Assembly: GCF_002266435.3 (NCBI RefSeq)
Contig: NZ_CP029426.2
Span: forward strand, 124,001-188,000
DNA from: Bradyrhizobium amphicarpaeae
Lineage (GTDB): Bacteria > Pseudomonadota > Alphaproteobacteria > Rhizobiales > Xanthobacteraceae
DNA: 64,000 bases
Direction of reading: 5' to 3'
Position numbers and translations under genes: made by a program. Shown one piece after another: positions 17,200 through 26,753 of this stretch; within the stretch, counting starts at the first letter, position 1; the number at the start of each line of letters is the position of its first letter. Under the pieces are notes generated by a model, which saw nothing but the letters and a program-made list of their open reading frames with translations, ran no database searches and was not told the DNA's origin.

Positions 17200-17988
17200 T
17201 CACCCGATCTCCGCCACCGCGGCAAGGATTCGCGCGATGTCCTGCGGGCGGGAGAGGCGGTGGTCGCCGTCCTGGATCATGGTCAGCACGACGTCGTCGG
17301 CCGGCAGGCGATGCGTCAGCGCGAAGGCGTGCTGCCAGGGCACGTCGGGATCCTTCGCGCCCTGCAGGATGCGGACCGGGCAGCCGAGATCGATGGCGCT
17401 GCCGAGCACGAGATGGTTGCGGCCCTCCTCGATCAGCTTTCGCGTGATCGGATAGGGCGAGCCGTCGCCATATTCCGACGGGCGCATCCAGACGCCCTTG
17501 GTCTCGATCTCCTGCTTCACCGCGGGCGAGAAATTCTTCCACATCAGCTCTTCGGTGAAATCAGGCGCCGGCGCGATCAGCACGAGCCCGGCGAGCGAGG
17601 CCGCGCCATAACGCTTCTTGATTTCGCGCGCGAGCAGCAGCGCCATCCAGCCGCCCATGGACGAGCCGATCAGGACCTGCGGGCCATCGCAGAACCGTTC
17701 GAACACCGCCACGCACTCCTCCAGCCAGCGTCCGATGGTTCCGTCGGCGAAATCGCCGCCGGATTCGCCGTGACCGGAATAGTCGAACCGGACCATGGCG
17801 CGGCCGTGGTCTTTGGCCCAGGCGTCCAAGGCTACGGCCTTGCCACCCAGCATGTCCGACTTGAATCCGCCCAGCCAAACCAGGCCGGGGCCCTTGCCGG
17901 CACGGCTGCGCACCGCGATCCTGCGGGCGGATGTGCCCTCGCCCACATCGATGAAGTCGAGAACGGCCTCGGGAATGGCATCACTCAT
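17200..17988 (-). CDS. Alpha/beta hydrolase
   Basis: A 262-residue alpha/beta hydrolase. The nucleophile elbow is GSSMGGW (in QVLIGSSMGGWMALLLA), the acid is probably the Asp in ILQGAKDPDVPW, and the His is in DGDHRLSRPQD. An oxyanion-type turn precedes it in WLGGFKSDMLGGKA, with FDYSGHGESGGDF. This layout resembles the ABHD10-like/acyl-protein thioesterase group, but substrate is not assigned. ATG 17988 starts MSDAIPEAVLDF; the open frame upstream to 18180 lacks support. Confidence 0.8.
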   Translation of the reverse strand: MSDAIPEAVLDFIDVGEGTSARRIAVRSRAGKGPGLVWLGGFKSDMLGGKAVALDAWAKDHGRAMVRFDYSGHGESGGDFADGTIGRWLEECVAVFERFCDGPQVLIGSSMGGWMALLLAREIKKRYGAASLAGLVLIAPAPDFTEELMWKNFSPAVKQEIETKGVWMRPSEYGDGSPYPITRKLIEEGRNHLVLGSAIDLGCPVRILQGAKDPDVPWQHAFALTHRLPADDVVLTMIQDGDHRLSRPQDIARILAAVAEIG

Positions 17989-18218
17989 GGAACGTTTACT
18001 CTGGCTGTGCAGTTTGAACTGTCCGGGCGTAGTCCGCGGCGCAGCCCGGATTGGCCGTTTGGGACGCTTGCGGAACAGAAGCAAGGTGTCTATGTCCGTC
18101 GGGGTGCCGATGGGCGTGACCGAAATGCCTCGCATTTGAGGGTATTTCGCCTCCCGCCCGAGCGAATTGCTTGCCGGCAAACCTATATTCCTGCACAGTA
18201 GCCGCCTCTTTCACAACT

Positions 18219-18235
18219 TTGGAGAACAACCCATT
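18219..18235 (+). promoter_or_regulatory. Ribosome binding site and AUU start codon of infC
   Basis: TTGGAG at 18219-18224 lies 8 bases before ATT 18233-18235. This spacing and the match to the conserved IF-3 N-terminus decide the start, and imply autogenous control by IF-3 discrimination against AUU. Confidence 0.8.
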
Positions 18236-18772
18236 CGCCGTCCCAATAAAGCCCCGCCCGTTGCCAGCAAAGACGGGCCGCGCATCAATGACGATATCCG
18301 CAATGCGCAGATTCAGCTGATCGATCAGGCCGGTGACAACAAAGGCACCGTGGAGACCGTCGCGGCTATCCGCATGGCCCAGGAAGCCGGCATGGATCTG
18401 GTCGAGATCTCGCCGAACGTCAGCCCTCCCGTCTGCAAGATCATGGACTACGGGAAGTATAAGTATTCCGCCCAGAAGAAAGCCGCCGAAGCCCGCAAGC
18501 GGCAGAAGATCGTCGAGATCAAGGAGATCAAGCTCCGCCCGATGATCGACGACCACGATTACGACGTGAAGATGCGCGCGATGCAGCGGTTCTTCGAAGA
18601 AGGCGACAAGGTCAAGATCACGTTGCGCTATCGCGGCCGCGAAATGGCGCACCAGGAGATCGGGACAAAGCTTCTGGACAAGGTCAAGAGCGACGTCGCC
18701 GAGTTCGCCAAGGTCGAGCAGGACGCCCGGTTCGAAGGCCGCCAGGTCGTCATGGTGCTGGCGCCGCGCTGA
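18233..18772 (+). CDS. infC: Translation initiation factor IF-3, apparent AUU start
   Basis: IF-3 binds the 30S subunit, prevents 70S formation and proofreads start codons. The 179-residue protein has the N-domain ([54 protein letters not shown]), the Lys-rich linker and the C-domain ([39 protein letters not shown]). No ATG/GTG/TTG fits the expected N-terminus. ATT at 18233 is followed by [16 protein letters not shown] and preceded by TTGGAG with 8 bases spacing. A rare AUU start is known for E. coli infC and allows self-repression. It heads the infC-rpmI-rplT-pheST cluster. Confidence 0.95.
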   Translation: MRRPNKAPPVASKDGPRINDDIRNAQIQLIDQAGDNKGTVETVAAIRMAQEAGMDLVEISPNVSPPVCKIMDYGKYKYSAQKKAAEARKRQKIVEIKEIKLRPMIDDHDYDVKMRAMQRFFEEGDKVKITLRYRGREMAHQEIGTKLLDKVKSDVAEFAKVEQDARFEGRQVVMVLAPR

Positions 18773-18799
18773 CGCCGGCTTTTCAAGATAGAGATTTCA

Positions 18800-18835
18800 A
18801 CGGCCCGTCCGGATCTCCGGCGGGCCGTTTTCGTT
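18800..18835. terminator. Rho-independent terminator after infC
   Basis: AACGGCCCG and CGGGCCGTT form a GC-rich stem around a short loop (itself containing TCCGG/CCGG), followed by TTTTCG on the plus strand. The reverse strand also carries a short T-run (TTGAAAT side less clear). It ends infC transcription and may serve the convergent minus-strand gene that stops at 18835. Confidence 0.8.
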
Positions 18836-19239
18836 CAGGTCCGCGTCGCCTGCCAGGTGCCGCTGCACTGGTCGCCGGAAATGATGCCCTTCCACGAGCC
18901 GGTGCCGTTCACGCCGGCGAGCCGGCCGCCGCCGCTGGCATGGGAGGCGCCGACCGAGACATGGACCGCCACGGCGCCGCCGCGCTTGACCGTACCGGAG
19001 ACCCGGCCGCCGCCGGCGGAGGAGACCCGGCTGCCCGTCACCGTGAAGGGCACGCTGTAGCCCGAGCTGCAATTGCCCCGGGTGGTGGCGAAGGTGACAT
19101 TCCAGATGCCGTCATAACCGCCGACGCGGGCATCGGCGGTCGATGGCAGCGCGGCCGTGGCGAGTACGGCAAGCAGCGCCAGACGGCGCGGGCGGACGAA
19201 ATCAGTCAAAGAGAAAAGCATTTGGGACAAATGGGCCAT
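18835..19239 (-). CDS. Small secreted protein, Gly/Ser/Val-rich, function unknown
   Basis: A 134-residue protein from ATG 19239, chosen because GGAGCAGGA lies just upstream. A signal peptide with a long hydrophobic run (LALLAVLATAALPSTADA) precedes a compact beta-rich domain: GYDGIWNVTFATTRGNCSSG, VPFTVTGSRVSSAGGGRVSG, GSWKGIISGDQCSGTWQATR. Two Cys could form a disulphide. The repeating short strands resemble small periplasmic beta-sandwich proteins common in Bradyrhizobium, but I do not recognise a named family. Confidence 0.65.
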   Translation of the reverse strand: MAHLSQMLFSLTDFVRPRRLALLAVLATAALPSTADARVGGYDGIWNVTFATTRGNCSSGYSVPFTVTGSRVSSAGGGRVSGTVKRGGAVAVHVSVGASHASGGGRLAGVNGTGSWKGIISGDQCSGTWQATRT

Positions 19240-19509
19240 TTTGGTCCTGCTCCGGGCGACACCGCTTGGACATAAGTGTACCAGCACCGAATAGTCGGCC
19301 GGTAGGTTCCGCTGGTTCATCGTTGCCAATTCGCCCGTTCTCTGTCATAAGCCCGGCCTTCATCGCCCGGCTGATTAAGGGCTGCCGTGGCGGTGTCCGT
19401 GCGGGTTTCGCGCTTGTTCGCAAAACCTGAGCACAATCAACGCTCTAACGAGCATTTTTGACGGCCAGCCGCCTTCGCGGGCGGATCCCTGTGCCATTAG
19501 GAGAGCCAA

Positions 19510-19710
19510 ATGCCCAAGCTGAAGACCAAATCGGGCGCCAAAAAGCGCTTCAAGGTGACTGCCACCGGCAAGGTGATGTTCGCCCATCGCGGCAAGCGTC
19601 ACGGCATGATCAAGCGGACGAAGAAGCAGATCCGTCAGCTGCGCGGCACCGCGGTGCTGTTCAAGACCGACGGCGACAACGTCAAGAAGTACTTCTTGCC
19701 GAACGCCTGA
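19510..19710 (+). CDS. rpmI: 50S ribosomal protein L35
   Basis: The 66-residue basic protein begins [20 protein letters not shown], continues with [20 protein letters not shown] and ends KKYFLPNA, all diagnostic of bL35. AGGAG lies 5-6 bases before ATG 19510. It sits between infC and rplT as in most bacteria, but a terminator and an unrelated minus-strand gene separate it from infC here, so rpmI-rplT likely have their own promoter in 19240-19509. Confidence 0.97.
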   Translation: MPKLKTKSGAKKRFKVTATGKVMFAHRGKRHGMIKRTKKQIRQLRGTAVLFKTDGDNVKKYFLPNA

Positions 19711-19800
19711 TCGCGTCCAAGGACGTCCAAGATCATTGCCGACCGTGCCGCCTGTTACGCGGCAATCCGATAACCAAAGTCATCTCTGAAGGATTTCGTC

Positions 19801-20160
19801 ATGTCTCGCGTCAAACGCGGTGTGACCGCCCACGCCAAGCACAAGAAAGTCTACAAGGCCGCCAAGGGCTTCTATGGCCGCCGCAAGAACACCATCCGCG
19901 CCGCCAAGCCGGCGGTCGAGAAGGCGATGCAATATGCCTTCCGTGACCGCAAGCGCAAGAAGCGGACCTTCCGCGCGCTCTGGATCCAGCGCATCAATGC
20001 TGCCGTCCGTCCGTTCGGCCTGACCTACAGCCGATTTATCGACGGCATGGCCAAGTCCGGGATCACCGTGGACCGCAAGGTGCTGTCCGATCTCGCGATC
20101 AGCGAGCCTGCGGCGTTCCAGGCGATCGCCGAGAAGGCCAAGGCCGCCCTCGCGGCCTGA
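19801..20160 (+). CDS. rplT: 50S ribosomal protein L20
   Basis: bL20 is an early assembly protein of the 50S subunit. The 119-residue sequence has the diagnostic basic N-terminus [40 protein letters not shown], the globular part [20 protein letters not shown] and [20 protein letters not shown]. Length is standard. It is 90 bases downstream of rpmI. In other bacteria L20 represses rpmI-rplT; no leader structure was identified by eye. Confidence 0.97.
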   Translation: MSRVKRGVTAHAKHKKVYKAAKGFYGRRKNTIRAAKPAVEKAMQYAFRDRKRKKRTFRALWIQRINAAVRPFGLTYSRFIDGMAKSGITVDRKVLSDLAISEPAAFQAIAEKAKAALAA

Positions 20161-20292
20161 TGAGGCCAGAGCTGTGCTGGCGGCGGAAAGCCGTCCTGCA
20201 CCGTGCTCTGCGTAGCTTGTGATGGCCCGGGCAGAGGCGCGTTTCCGCGCCCGACTGCCCCGGCCCTCATCCTCGCGCAAACACTTCTCCGA

Positions 20293-20326
20293 CGTGGAAG
20301 CCCGGCGCCATGCCGGGTGTGACGGG
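20293..20326. repeat. Short hairpin repeat between rplT and pheS
   Basis: CGTGGAAGCCCGGCGCCATG followed by CCGGGTGTGACGG. CCCGGC and GCCGGG pair around a short loop. It is a degenerate member of the ATGCCCGGGC palindrome family seen at 10349-10473 and 14365-14460. Confidence 0.6.
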
Positions 20327-20367
20327 CTAGGATCATCGGCTCAGCATCCTGGCCAAAAGGGATTGCC

Positions 20368-21450
20368 ATGACCGATCTTGCCCAGCTCCAAGCCCAGATC
20401 ATCGCCGACATCGCCGCCGCTGCCGACGAGGCCGCGCTCGAAGTCGTGCGTGTCGCAGCCCTCGGCAAGAAGGGCTCGATTTCCGCGCTGCTGGCAACGC
20501 TCGGCAAGATGTCGCCGGACGAACGCAAGACGCAGGGCGCGGCGATCAACCAGGCCAAGGACGAGGTCACCCAGGCGCTCGCCGCACGGCGCGACGTTCT
20601 GAAATCGGCGGCGCTCGATGCGCGTCTCGCGTCCGAGACCGTCGACGTCACGCTGCCGCTGCGCGATGCGCCGACGGAAGCCGGCCGCATCCATCCGCTG
20701 AGCCAGGTCTGGGACGAGCTGACAACGATCTTCGCCGACATGGGATTCTCGGTGGCCGAAGGCCCCGACATCGAGACCGACGATTACAACTTCACCAAGC
20801 TGAATTTTCCGGAAGGCCATCCGGCGCGCGAGATGCACGACACCTTCTTCTTCCATCCGAAGGAAGACGGCTCGCGCATGCTGCTGCGAACCCACACCTC
20901 GCCGGTGCAGGTGCGCACCATGCTGAGCCAGAAGCCGCCGATCCGCGTGATCTGCCCGGGCCGCACCTACCGCATCGATTCGGACGCGACCCACACGCCG
21001 CAATTCCACCAGGTCGAAGGCCTCGTCATCGACAAGACCTCGCATCTCGGCCACCTCAAATGGATCCTGCACGAGTTCTGCAAGGCATTCTTCGAGGTCG
21101 ACCACATCAACATGCGCTTCCGCCCGTCGTTCTTCCCGTTCACCGAGCCGTCGCTGGAAGTCGACATCCAGTGCCGCCGCGACAAGGGCGAGATCCGCTT
21201 CGGCGAAGGCGAGGACTGGCTCGAGATTCTCGGCTGCGGCATGGTGCACCCGAACGTGCTGCGCGCCTGCGGCATCGATCCCGACGAGTACCAGGGCTTC
21301 GCGTGGGGCATGGGCATCGACCGCATCGCCATGCTGAAATACGGCATCGCCGATCTGCGCCAGCTGTTCGACAGCGACGTCCGCTGGCTGAGCCATTACG
21401 GCTTCAAGCCGCTGGAAGTGCCGACGCTGGCGGGAGGATTGAGCGCGTGA
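20368..21450 (+). CDS. pheS: Phenylalanyl-tRNA synthetase alpha subunit
   Basis: The catalytic subunit of the alpha2-beta2 PheRS, which charges tRNA-Phe. The 360-residue protein has the N-terminal coiled coil (residues 1-90) and class II catalytic motifs: [20 protein letters not shown] (motif 1 region), [16 protein letters not shown] and [20 protein letters not shown] (motif 2), and [20 protein letters not shown] (motif 3). The start is ATG 20368. pheT follows, but a DUF559 gene inside inverted repeats intervenes, which is unusual. Confidence 0.97.
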   Translation: MTDLAQLQAQIIADIAAAADEAALEVVRVAALGKKGSISALLATLGKMSPDERKTQGAAINQAKDEVTQALAARRDVLKSAALDARLASETVDVTLPLRDAPTEAGRIHPLSQVWDELTTIFADMGFSVAEGPDIETDDYNFTKLNFPEGHPAREMHDTFFFHPKEDGSRMLLRTHTSPVQVRTMLSQKPPIRVICPGRTYRIDSDATHTPQFHQVEGLVIDKTSHLGHLKWILHEFCKAFFEVDHINMRFRPSFFPFTEPSLEVDIQCRRDKGEIRFGEGEDWLEILGCGMVHPNVLRACGIDPDEYQGFAWGMGIDRIAMLKYGIADLRQLFDSDVRWLSHYGFKPLEVPTLAGGLSA

Positions 21451-21474
21451 TCAGCCATACGAAGACTCTCTCGG

Positions 21475-21513
21475 TTCCCTCCCCCCTTGTGGGGGAGGGT
21501 CAGGGAGGGGGGT
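21475..21513 (+). repeat. 39-bp inverted repeat, left copy
   Basis: The element starts TTCCCTCCCCCCTTGTGGGG and ends AGGGAGGGGGGT. It is the exact reverse complement of 21893-21931 over all 39 bases. It also has internal dyad character (CCCCCC/GGGGGA). It starts 25 bases after the pheS stop and ends 9 bases before the DUF559 start codon. Confidence 0.95.
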
Positions 21514-21521
21514 AGCCGCGG

Positions 21522-21992
21522 ATGCCGCACGCAGTTGTGAGCGAACGCCAGCGCAGCCGGGCCAAGCAGCTTCGGCGAGCGATGACGTATGCCGAAACAC
21601 TGCTGTGGCGCTACCTGAAAGCTGACCGCATGGACGGTGTTGGCATCCGCCGCCAAACGCCGATTGGAAATTACATCGCCGACTTCGTGTGCTTCTCCTC
21701 GAAGCTCATCATCGAGCTTGATGGAGAATCCCACGATTTCGAGGAACGCCAAAAGAAGGACGGGCGTCGCGACGCCTTCTTCGCAGCCGAGGGCTTTCGG
21801 GTGCTGCGCTTCACCAACGATGAGGTCATGACGAACCTCGAGGGAGTTGTTGAGGCAATTCGCCAAGCAGCTGCCGCCGGCGCCCGCGGCTCACCCCCCT
21901 CCCTGACCCTCCCCCACAAGGGGGGAGGGAACATCGATACCGCCCAAGATCACTCCGCAATCACCGACAAGAGCCGAGGCAAACAGCCATGA
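21522..21992 (+). CDS. DUF559 (Vsr/endonuclease-like fold) protein inserted between pheS and pheT
   Basis: A 156-residue protein of the DUF559 family, related to very-short-patch-repair-type nucleases. Family marks are [60 protein letters not shown] and [20 protein letters not shown]; the Asp of IADF and Glu of IELDGE are the likely metal ligands of the PD-(D/E)XK-like fold. Nuclease activity is not proven for this family. The tail [13 protein letters not shown] is encoded by the right inverted repeat, and the last codon overlaps pheT (ATGA). Both features mark it as an added gene whose end adapted to the repeat. Confidence 0.85.
   Translation: MPHAVVSERQRSRAKQLRRAMTYAETLLWRYLKADRMDGVGIRRQTPIGNYIADFVCFSSKLIIELDGESHDFEERQKKDGRRDAFFAAEGFRVLRFTNDEVMTNLEGVVEAIRQAAAAGARGSPPSLTLPHKGGGNIDTAQDHSAITDKSRGKQP
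21893..21931 (-). repeat. 39-bp inverted repeat, right copy
   Basis: Exact reverse complement of 21475-21513. It lies inside the 3' part of the DUF559 reading frame, where it is translated as [12 protein letters not shown], and 57 bases before the pheT start. Together the two copies could pair as a very long stem around the DUF559 gene. Confidence 0.95.
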
Positions 21993-24397
21993 AATTCACC
22001 CTCTCCTGGCTGAAGGATCATCTCGACACCGACGAGCCGCTCGACGCACTCGCCGACAAGCTCACCATGATCGGGCTCGAGGTCGAGAACATCGAGGACA
22101 AGGCGAAGGCGCTCAAGCCGTTCACCATTGCGAAGGTGATCTCGGCGGAGCAGCACCCGAATGCGGATCGGCTGCGCGTCTGCATGGTCGATACCGGTCA
22201 CGGCGCGGCGCCGGTGCAAGTCGTCTGCGGCGCGCCGAATGCGCGCAGCGGGCTCGTCAGCGTGTTCTCGCCGCCCGGCACCTACATTCCCGGCAAGGAC
22301 ATCACGCTCGGTGTCGGCACCATCCGCGGCGTCGAGAGCCGCGGCATGCTGTGCTCGGCGGCCGAGCTGCAGATCTCCAACGACCATGACGGCATCATGG
22401 AATTGCCGGCCGACGCGCCGATCGGCGCTGCTTACGCCGAATGGGCCGGCCTCGGCGATCCCGTGGTCGAGATCAATCTGACGCCGAACCGTCAGGACTG
22501 CACCGGCGTGCACGGCATCGCGCGCGACCTCGCCGCCGCCGACATGGGCAAATTCAAGGACCCGACGATCAAGCCGGTCAAGGGCGAATTTCCTTGTCCC
22601 GTGCAGGTCACGGTCGAAGACGCCACGCTGTGTCCGGGTTTCGCGATGCGCCTCGTGCGCGGCGTCAAGAACGGCCCATCGCCGGAATGGCTGCAGAAGC
22701 GGCTGACCGCGATCGGGCTGCGTCCGATCAACGCGCTGGTCGACATCACCAACTTCATGACCTACGACCGCGCGCGGCCGCTGCACGTGTTCGACGCCAG
22801 GAAGGTGAAGGGCAATCTCGTCGTGCGCCGTGCCCGTGACGGCGAGACGCTGCTCGCGCTGGACGGCCGCACCTACAATCTCGATCCCGCGATCTGCGTG
22901 ATCGCGGACGAGCACGGCGTGGAATCGCTCGCCGGCATCATGGGCGGCGAAGCCTCGGGCTGTGACGACGAAACCACCGACGTGTTAATCGAATCGGCGC
23001 TGTGGAACGAGATCAACATCGCCCAGACCGGCCGCAAGCTCGGCATCAATTCGGACGCGCGCTACCGCTTCGAGCGCGGCGTCGATCCGGCCTTCATGGT
23101 GCCGGGGCTGGAGCTCGCGACCAGGCTGGTGATGGAGATGTGCGGCGGCACGCCGTCCGAGACCGTCGTGGCCGGCAAGGCCTTTGGCGAGGATCGCGTG
23201 ATCGATTTCCCGCTCACCGAGGTGAAGCGCCTCTCCGGCATCGAGGTGACGCAACCCGAGATGAAGCGCATCTTGACCCATCTCGGCTTCATGATGGCGG
23301 GCCCCGGCCCGGTGGTGAAAGTCGCGGTGCCCTCGTGGCGTTCCGACGTGCACGGCAAGGCCGACATCGTCGAGGAGATCGTCCGCATTGTCGGCGTCGA
23401 CAAGGTGCCGATGACGCCGTTCGAGCGGGGCGAGGACGCGCGCAAGCCGGTGCTGACGCCGCTTCAGCAGCGAACCCGGCGCGCCAGGCGCGCGCTCGCA
23501 AGCCGCGGCGTCATCGAAGCGGTGACCTGGTCGTTCATCACGAAATCCGCGGCAAAGCTGTTCGGCGGCGGCCAGCGCGAGTTGGAAGTCGCCAACCCGA
23601 TCGCGGCGGATCTCTCCGACATGCGTCCGACGCTGCTCGCGGGCCTGATCGCGGCGGCACAGGCCAACGCCAACCGCGGCGTCAGCGATGTCGCGTTGTT
23701 CGAGGTCGGCCAAATTTTCAAGGGCGACCGCCCGGAGGATCAGTTCACGGCCGCAGCCGGCGTGCGCCGCGGCTTTGCCTCCTCGGAAGGTCTGGGTCGG
23801 CATTGGTCCGGCTCGGCCCAGGCTGACGTTTTCGACGCCAAGGCGGATGCGCTGGCCGTGCTGGCAGCCGCCGGCGCGCCGATGCAGGCGCTGCAGATCG
23901 TCGCCGGCGGCCCCGCATGGCTGCATCCGGGCCGCTCCGGCACGATCCAGATCGGGCCGCAGAACGCGCTCGGCCATTTCGGCGAGGTGCATCCCAGAGC
24001 GCTCGAGGCGCTCGGCGCCGACGGTCCGCTCATGGTGTTCGAGGTGATCCTCGACCGCATCCCCGAGGCGAAGAAGAAGCCGACCCGCGCCAAGCCCGTG
24101 ATCGAGCTCTCGGCATTCCAGCCTGTCACGCGCGACTTCGCCTTCATCGTCGATCGCAGCGTGAAGGCCGGCGACATCGTGCGGGCCGCGCAGGGTGTCG
24201 ACAAGAAGTTGATCACCGGCGTGAACGTGTTCGACGTCTACGAGGGCAAGGGCATCGACGACGGCAAGAAATCCATCGGCATCGCCGTGACGATCCAGCC
24301 GCGCGAGAAGACGCTGACCGATCAGGAGATCGAGGCCGTCGCCGCGAAGATCGTGGCCGAGGTCACGAAGAAGACCGGCGGCACTCTTCGCGGATGA
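21989..24397 (+). CDS. pheT: Phenylalanyl-tRNA synthetase beta subunit
   Basis: Editing and tRNA-binding subunit of PheRS. The 802-residue protein begins [20 protein letters not shown], has the tRNA-binding OB-fold ([20 protein letters not shown]), B3/B4 editing domain ([40 protein letters not shown]), B5, and the C-terminal FDX-ACB anticodon domain ([40 protein letters not shown]). Length is standard. ATG 21989 overlaps the DUF559 stop, and its own stop overlaps the TSUP gene start (ATGA), so the three are translationally coupled. Confidence 0.97.
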   Translation: MKFTLSWLKDHLDTDEPLDALADKLTMIGLEVENIEDKAKALKPFTIAKVISAEQHPNADRLRVCMVDTGHGAAPVQVVCGAPNARSGLVSVFSPPGTYIPGKDITLGVGTIRGVESRGMLCSAAELQISNDHDGIMELPADAPIGAAYAEWAGLGDPVVEINLTPNRQDCTGVHGIARDLAAADMGKFKDPTIKPVKGEFPCPVQVTVEDATLCPGFAMRLVRGVKNGPSPEWLQKRLTAIGLRPINALVDITNFMTYDRARPLHVFDARKVKGNLVVRRARDGETLLALDGRTYNLDPAICVIADEHGVESLAGIMGGEASGCDDETTDVLIESALWNEINIAQTGRKLGINSDARYRFERGVDPAFMVPGLELATRLVMEMCGGTPSETVVAGKAFGEDRVIDFPLTEVKRLSGIEVTQPEMKRILTHLGFMMAGPGPVVKVAVPSWRSDVHGKADIVEEIVRIVGVDKVPMTPFERGEDARKPVLTPLQQRTRRARRALASRGVIEAVTWSFITKSAAKLFGGGQRELEVANPIAADLSDMRPTLLAGLIAAAQANANRGVSDVALFEVGQIFKGDRPEDQFTAAAGVRRGFASSEGLGRHWSGSAQADVFDAKADALAVLAAAGAPMQALQIVAGGPAWLHPGRSGTIQIGPQNALGHFGEVHPRALEALGADGPLMVFEVILDRIPEAKKKPTRAKPVIELSAFQPVTRDFAFIVDRSVKAGDIVRAAQGVDKKLITGVNVFDVYEGKGIDDGKKSIGIAVTIQPREKTLTDQEIEAVAAKIVAEVTKKTGGTLRG

Positions 24398-25164
24398 CGC
24401 TGACGGATTTTCTTCCGAAGGACGTCAACCTCAGCATCGCGATGGCGCTCTGCGCCGTCGCGTTCGTTTCCGGTACCGCACGCGGCTTCTCCGGCTTCGG
24501 CTCCGCGCTGATCTTCATGCCGCTGGCGAGCAGCATCGCCGCGCCGCGGCTCGTCGCCGCCTTGCTTCTGGTGATTGATTTCGTCGCGGCCGCGCCGCTG
24601 CTGCCGGATGCGTGGCGGAAGGCGGATCGCAAGGCAACCGCCGTGATCGTGCTGGGCGCGCTGGTCGGCGTTCCCGTCGGCACCTATTTCCTCAGCGTGC
24701 TCGAGCCCGTCACCACGCGCTGGATCATCTCCTGCTTCGTCGCGGCGCTGCTGCTCCTGCTGCTGTCGGGATGGCGCTATCGCGGCAAGGACCACGCCTG
24801 GCTTTCGGTCGGCATCGGCGGCCTCTCGGGCTTCTGCAGCGGCCTCGCGCAGACCGGCGGCCCTCCGATCGTCGGCTATTGGCTCGGCCGCCCGATCGCA
24901 CCGATCGTCGCGCGCGCCAATATCGTGCTGTTCTTCGGCGCGTCCGATTTCTTCTCGCTAATCAGTTACGCGACCACAGGCCTGATCAGCCGCGAATCGC
25001 TTGTGCTCTCGCTGATCGTCGGCCCGGTCTACGCCATCGGCGTCGCGTTCGGCGCCTCGCTGTTCGGACGCGCGAGCGAGAAAGTGTTTCGTGCGATCTG
25101 CTACGCGCTGATCGCGATTGCGGTGATCGCGGGGCTGCCGGTGCTGGACGGGGTGTTGCGCTAA
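24394..25164 (+). CDS. TSUP-family permease (TauE/SafE)
   Basis: A 256-residue membrane protein with 7-8 hydrophobic helices and the two family repeats: [20 protein letters not shown] in the first half and [20 protein letters not shown] in the second. The family moves sulfite, sulfonates or other organic anions; the substrate here is unknown. ATG 24394 overlaps the pheT stop, so it is likely co-translated with the phe genes, though there is no functional link. Confidence 0.85.
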   Translation: MTLTDFLPKDVNLSIAMALCAVAFVSGTARGFSGFGSALIFMPLASSIAAPRLVAALLLVIDFVAAAPLLPDAWRKADRKATAVIVLGALVGVPVGTYFLSVLEPVTTRWIISCFVAALLLLLLSGWRYRGKDHAWLSVGIGGLSGFCSGLAQTGGPPIVGYWLGRPIAPIVARANIVLFFGASDFFSLISYATTGLISRESLVLSLIVGPVYAIGVAFGASLFGRASEKVFRAICYALIAIAVIAGLPVLDGVLR

Positions 25165-25172
25165 ATCCCCGC

Positions 25173-26561
25173 CTACTGTCGCGGCGTGCGGCGCCGCTTC
25201 GTCGACTGCGTCGGCACATCCGCAGGATCGTCCTTGAGCGCACCGATCTTGCGCAAGGCTGCGTCCGCGGCGCGCTCACCGCTTTCCCAGGCGCCGTCGA
25301 CGGTGCCCCACAGCGTCTCGTGCGTGGCCTCGCCCGCGAGGAACACATTGCCGATCGGCTCGCTCAGGATTTTTCGCGACAGCTGGCCGCCGGGGGCAGC
25401 CGCCGACATCGCGCCCATCACGAAGGGCGAGGCGTTCCAGCGCGTGGCGCTGGTCTTCCCGACGGCAGAAGCGGCTTCGCTGCCGAACAATTTGGTGATC
25501 CACTCCCTGGCAAAGGCAGCCATCGCCTTCTCGCCCTGCTCGGAGAGATCGCGGCCGAACGAGCCGCCGACATCGATCGAACACAGCGAGGAGCCGCCGA
25601 TATTGGCGAACATCAGCGCCGTGCGGGTCGAATTGCTCTGCTCGATCAGGATATCGTCGCGCGACAGGCCGAGCGGATTGCCCGGCAATTGCAGCACGAT
25701 GCGATCATAGCTGCCGAGGCCGAGCTTCGAGGCCGCGTCCAGCGTGCGTTTGGGAATGTCGGGCGTGAACTTGATCGCGCCCGATGTCAGCACGTTGGTC
25801 GAGACCGTGACGATGACGGCGCGTGCGGCGATCTTCCCTGCTGGCGTCTCCACGTTGACGTCGCGATTGCTCCAGCTGATACGGCTCGCCGGCGTCGACA
25901 GCGCCACCGGCGCCTGTTCGCCGAGCTTCGTGATCAGCGTGCCCAGGCCCTGACGACAGACGATCGCCGCGTTGCGGTCCTGCGCACGCCCCTTGTCGAT
26001 CGCGGACAGCTCCTTCAAATCCTTGCCGGCGAAGCTCGCGCCCAGCATGAACTCGGCCGCGCCGGCCCAATCGCCGAGATCCTTCGGCAGCACGGAGGCG
26101 CAGGACGTGTCCAGCTTGGCCCGCGAGGCATCGTCGATGGCGCGGTTGGCGCGCACCAGCGCCGCCAGGAATTGCTCGGTCTCGCCCGCGCGCGCGTTGC
26201 GGCGGCCGATGCGCATCTTCTGGCCCGTTGGCGCCGGCAGCACGTCCAGCCCGACGCTGCGCGCCAGCCGGATCATCGGATTGGTGTCAGGATTGTGCAT
26301 CAAGCGCGCACCGCGGTCGAACGGCACCTCAAAGGTGGTTCCGTCGGTGATACAGCGGCCGCCGATCTGCGATGCCGCTTCCATCACCACGACCTTGCGG
26401 CCGGTCGCCATGATGCGCCGCGCTGCGGCGATTCCCGCGGCCCCGGCGCCGATCACGACGATGTCCGCCTCGCGCGGCAGGGGCGCGGCGTTTGCACGCA
26501 GGACCGGCATTGCGGCAAGGCCCGCCGACGCGACAAGGAAATCGCGGCGCGTGATTGTCAT
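25173..26561 (-). CDS. Tat-exported FAD-dependent amine oxidase-family protein
   Basis: A 462-residue flavoprotein of the monoamine/polyamine oxidase family. The N-terminus MTITRRDFLVASAGLAAMPV is a twin-arginine signal, so it is probably folded with FAD before export. The Rossmann motif is IVVIGAGAAGIAAARRIMA, followed by the GG doublet EAASQIGGRCITDGTTFEV; the C-terminal FAD contact is GNVFLAGEATHETLWGTVDG, then AWESGERAADAAL. ATG 26561 was chosen over the upstream frame to 26651. The substrate (amine, or possibly an amino acid) is unknown. It is divergent from the YiiX-like gene. Confidence 0.85.
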   Translation of the reverse strand: MTITRRDFLVASAGLAAMPVLRANAAPLPREADIVVIGAGAAGIAAARRIMATGRKVVVMEAASQIGGRCITDGTTFEVPFDRGARLMHNPDTNPMIRLARSVGLDVLPAPTGQKMRIGRRNARAGETEQFLAALVRANRAIDDASRAKLDTSCASVLPKDLGDWAGAAEFMLGASFAGKDLKELSAIDKGRAQDRNAAIVCRQGLGTLITKLGEQAPVALSTPASRISWSNRDVNVETPAGKIAARAVIVTVSTNVLTSGAIKFTPDIPKRTLDAASKLGLGSYDRIVLQLPGNPLGLSRDDILIEQSNSTRTALMFANIGGSSLCSIDVGGSFGRDLSEQGEKAMAAFAREWITKLFGSEAASAVGKTSATRWNASPFVMGAMSAAAPGGQLSRKILSEPIGNVFLAGEATHETLWGTVDGAWESGERAADAALRKIGALKDDPADVPTQSTKRRRTPRQ

Positions 26562-26753
26562 GTCATGGTTTCCGAGGACTTGCGGCGAACGGGAACAGTC
26601 AGCGAACTTTGCCGCATCTGATGTTGCACGGCAACCATCATGGTGAATCAATCGTGCTTGATGTCACGGAGTGATGAACCGAATTGCAACAGGTTTAGAC
26701 CATGATAGAGAAGGGAAAAAGACGGCCGCAAAAGGCCGTGGGGGGAGTTGGAA

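Noticed and set aside
21522..21992. DUF559 protein as a Vsr mismatch-repair enzyme partnered with a Dcm methylase
   Set aside because: No cytosine methylase gene is nearby and the sequence fits DUF559 rather than true Vsr, so the label is not warranted.
24612..26621. A 669-codon plus-strand frame overlapping the TSUP gene and opposite the amine oxidase
   Set aside because: Its sequence is Arg/Ala-rich with no domain, and both real genes have full family motifs.
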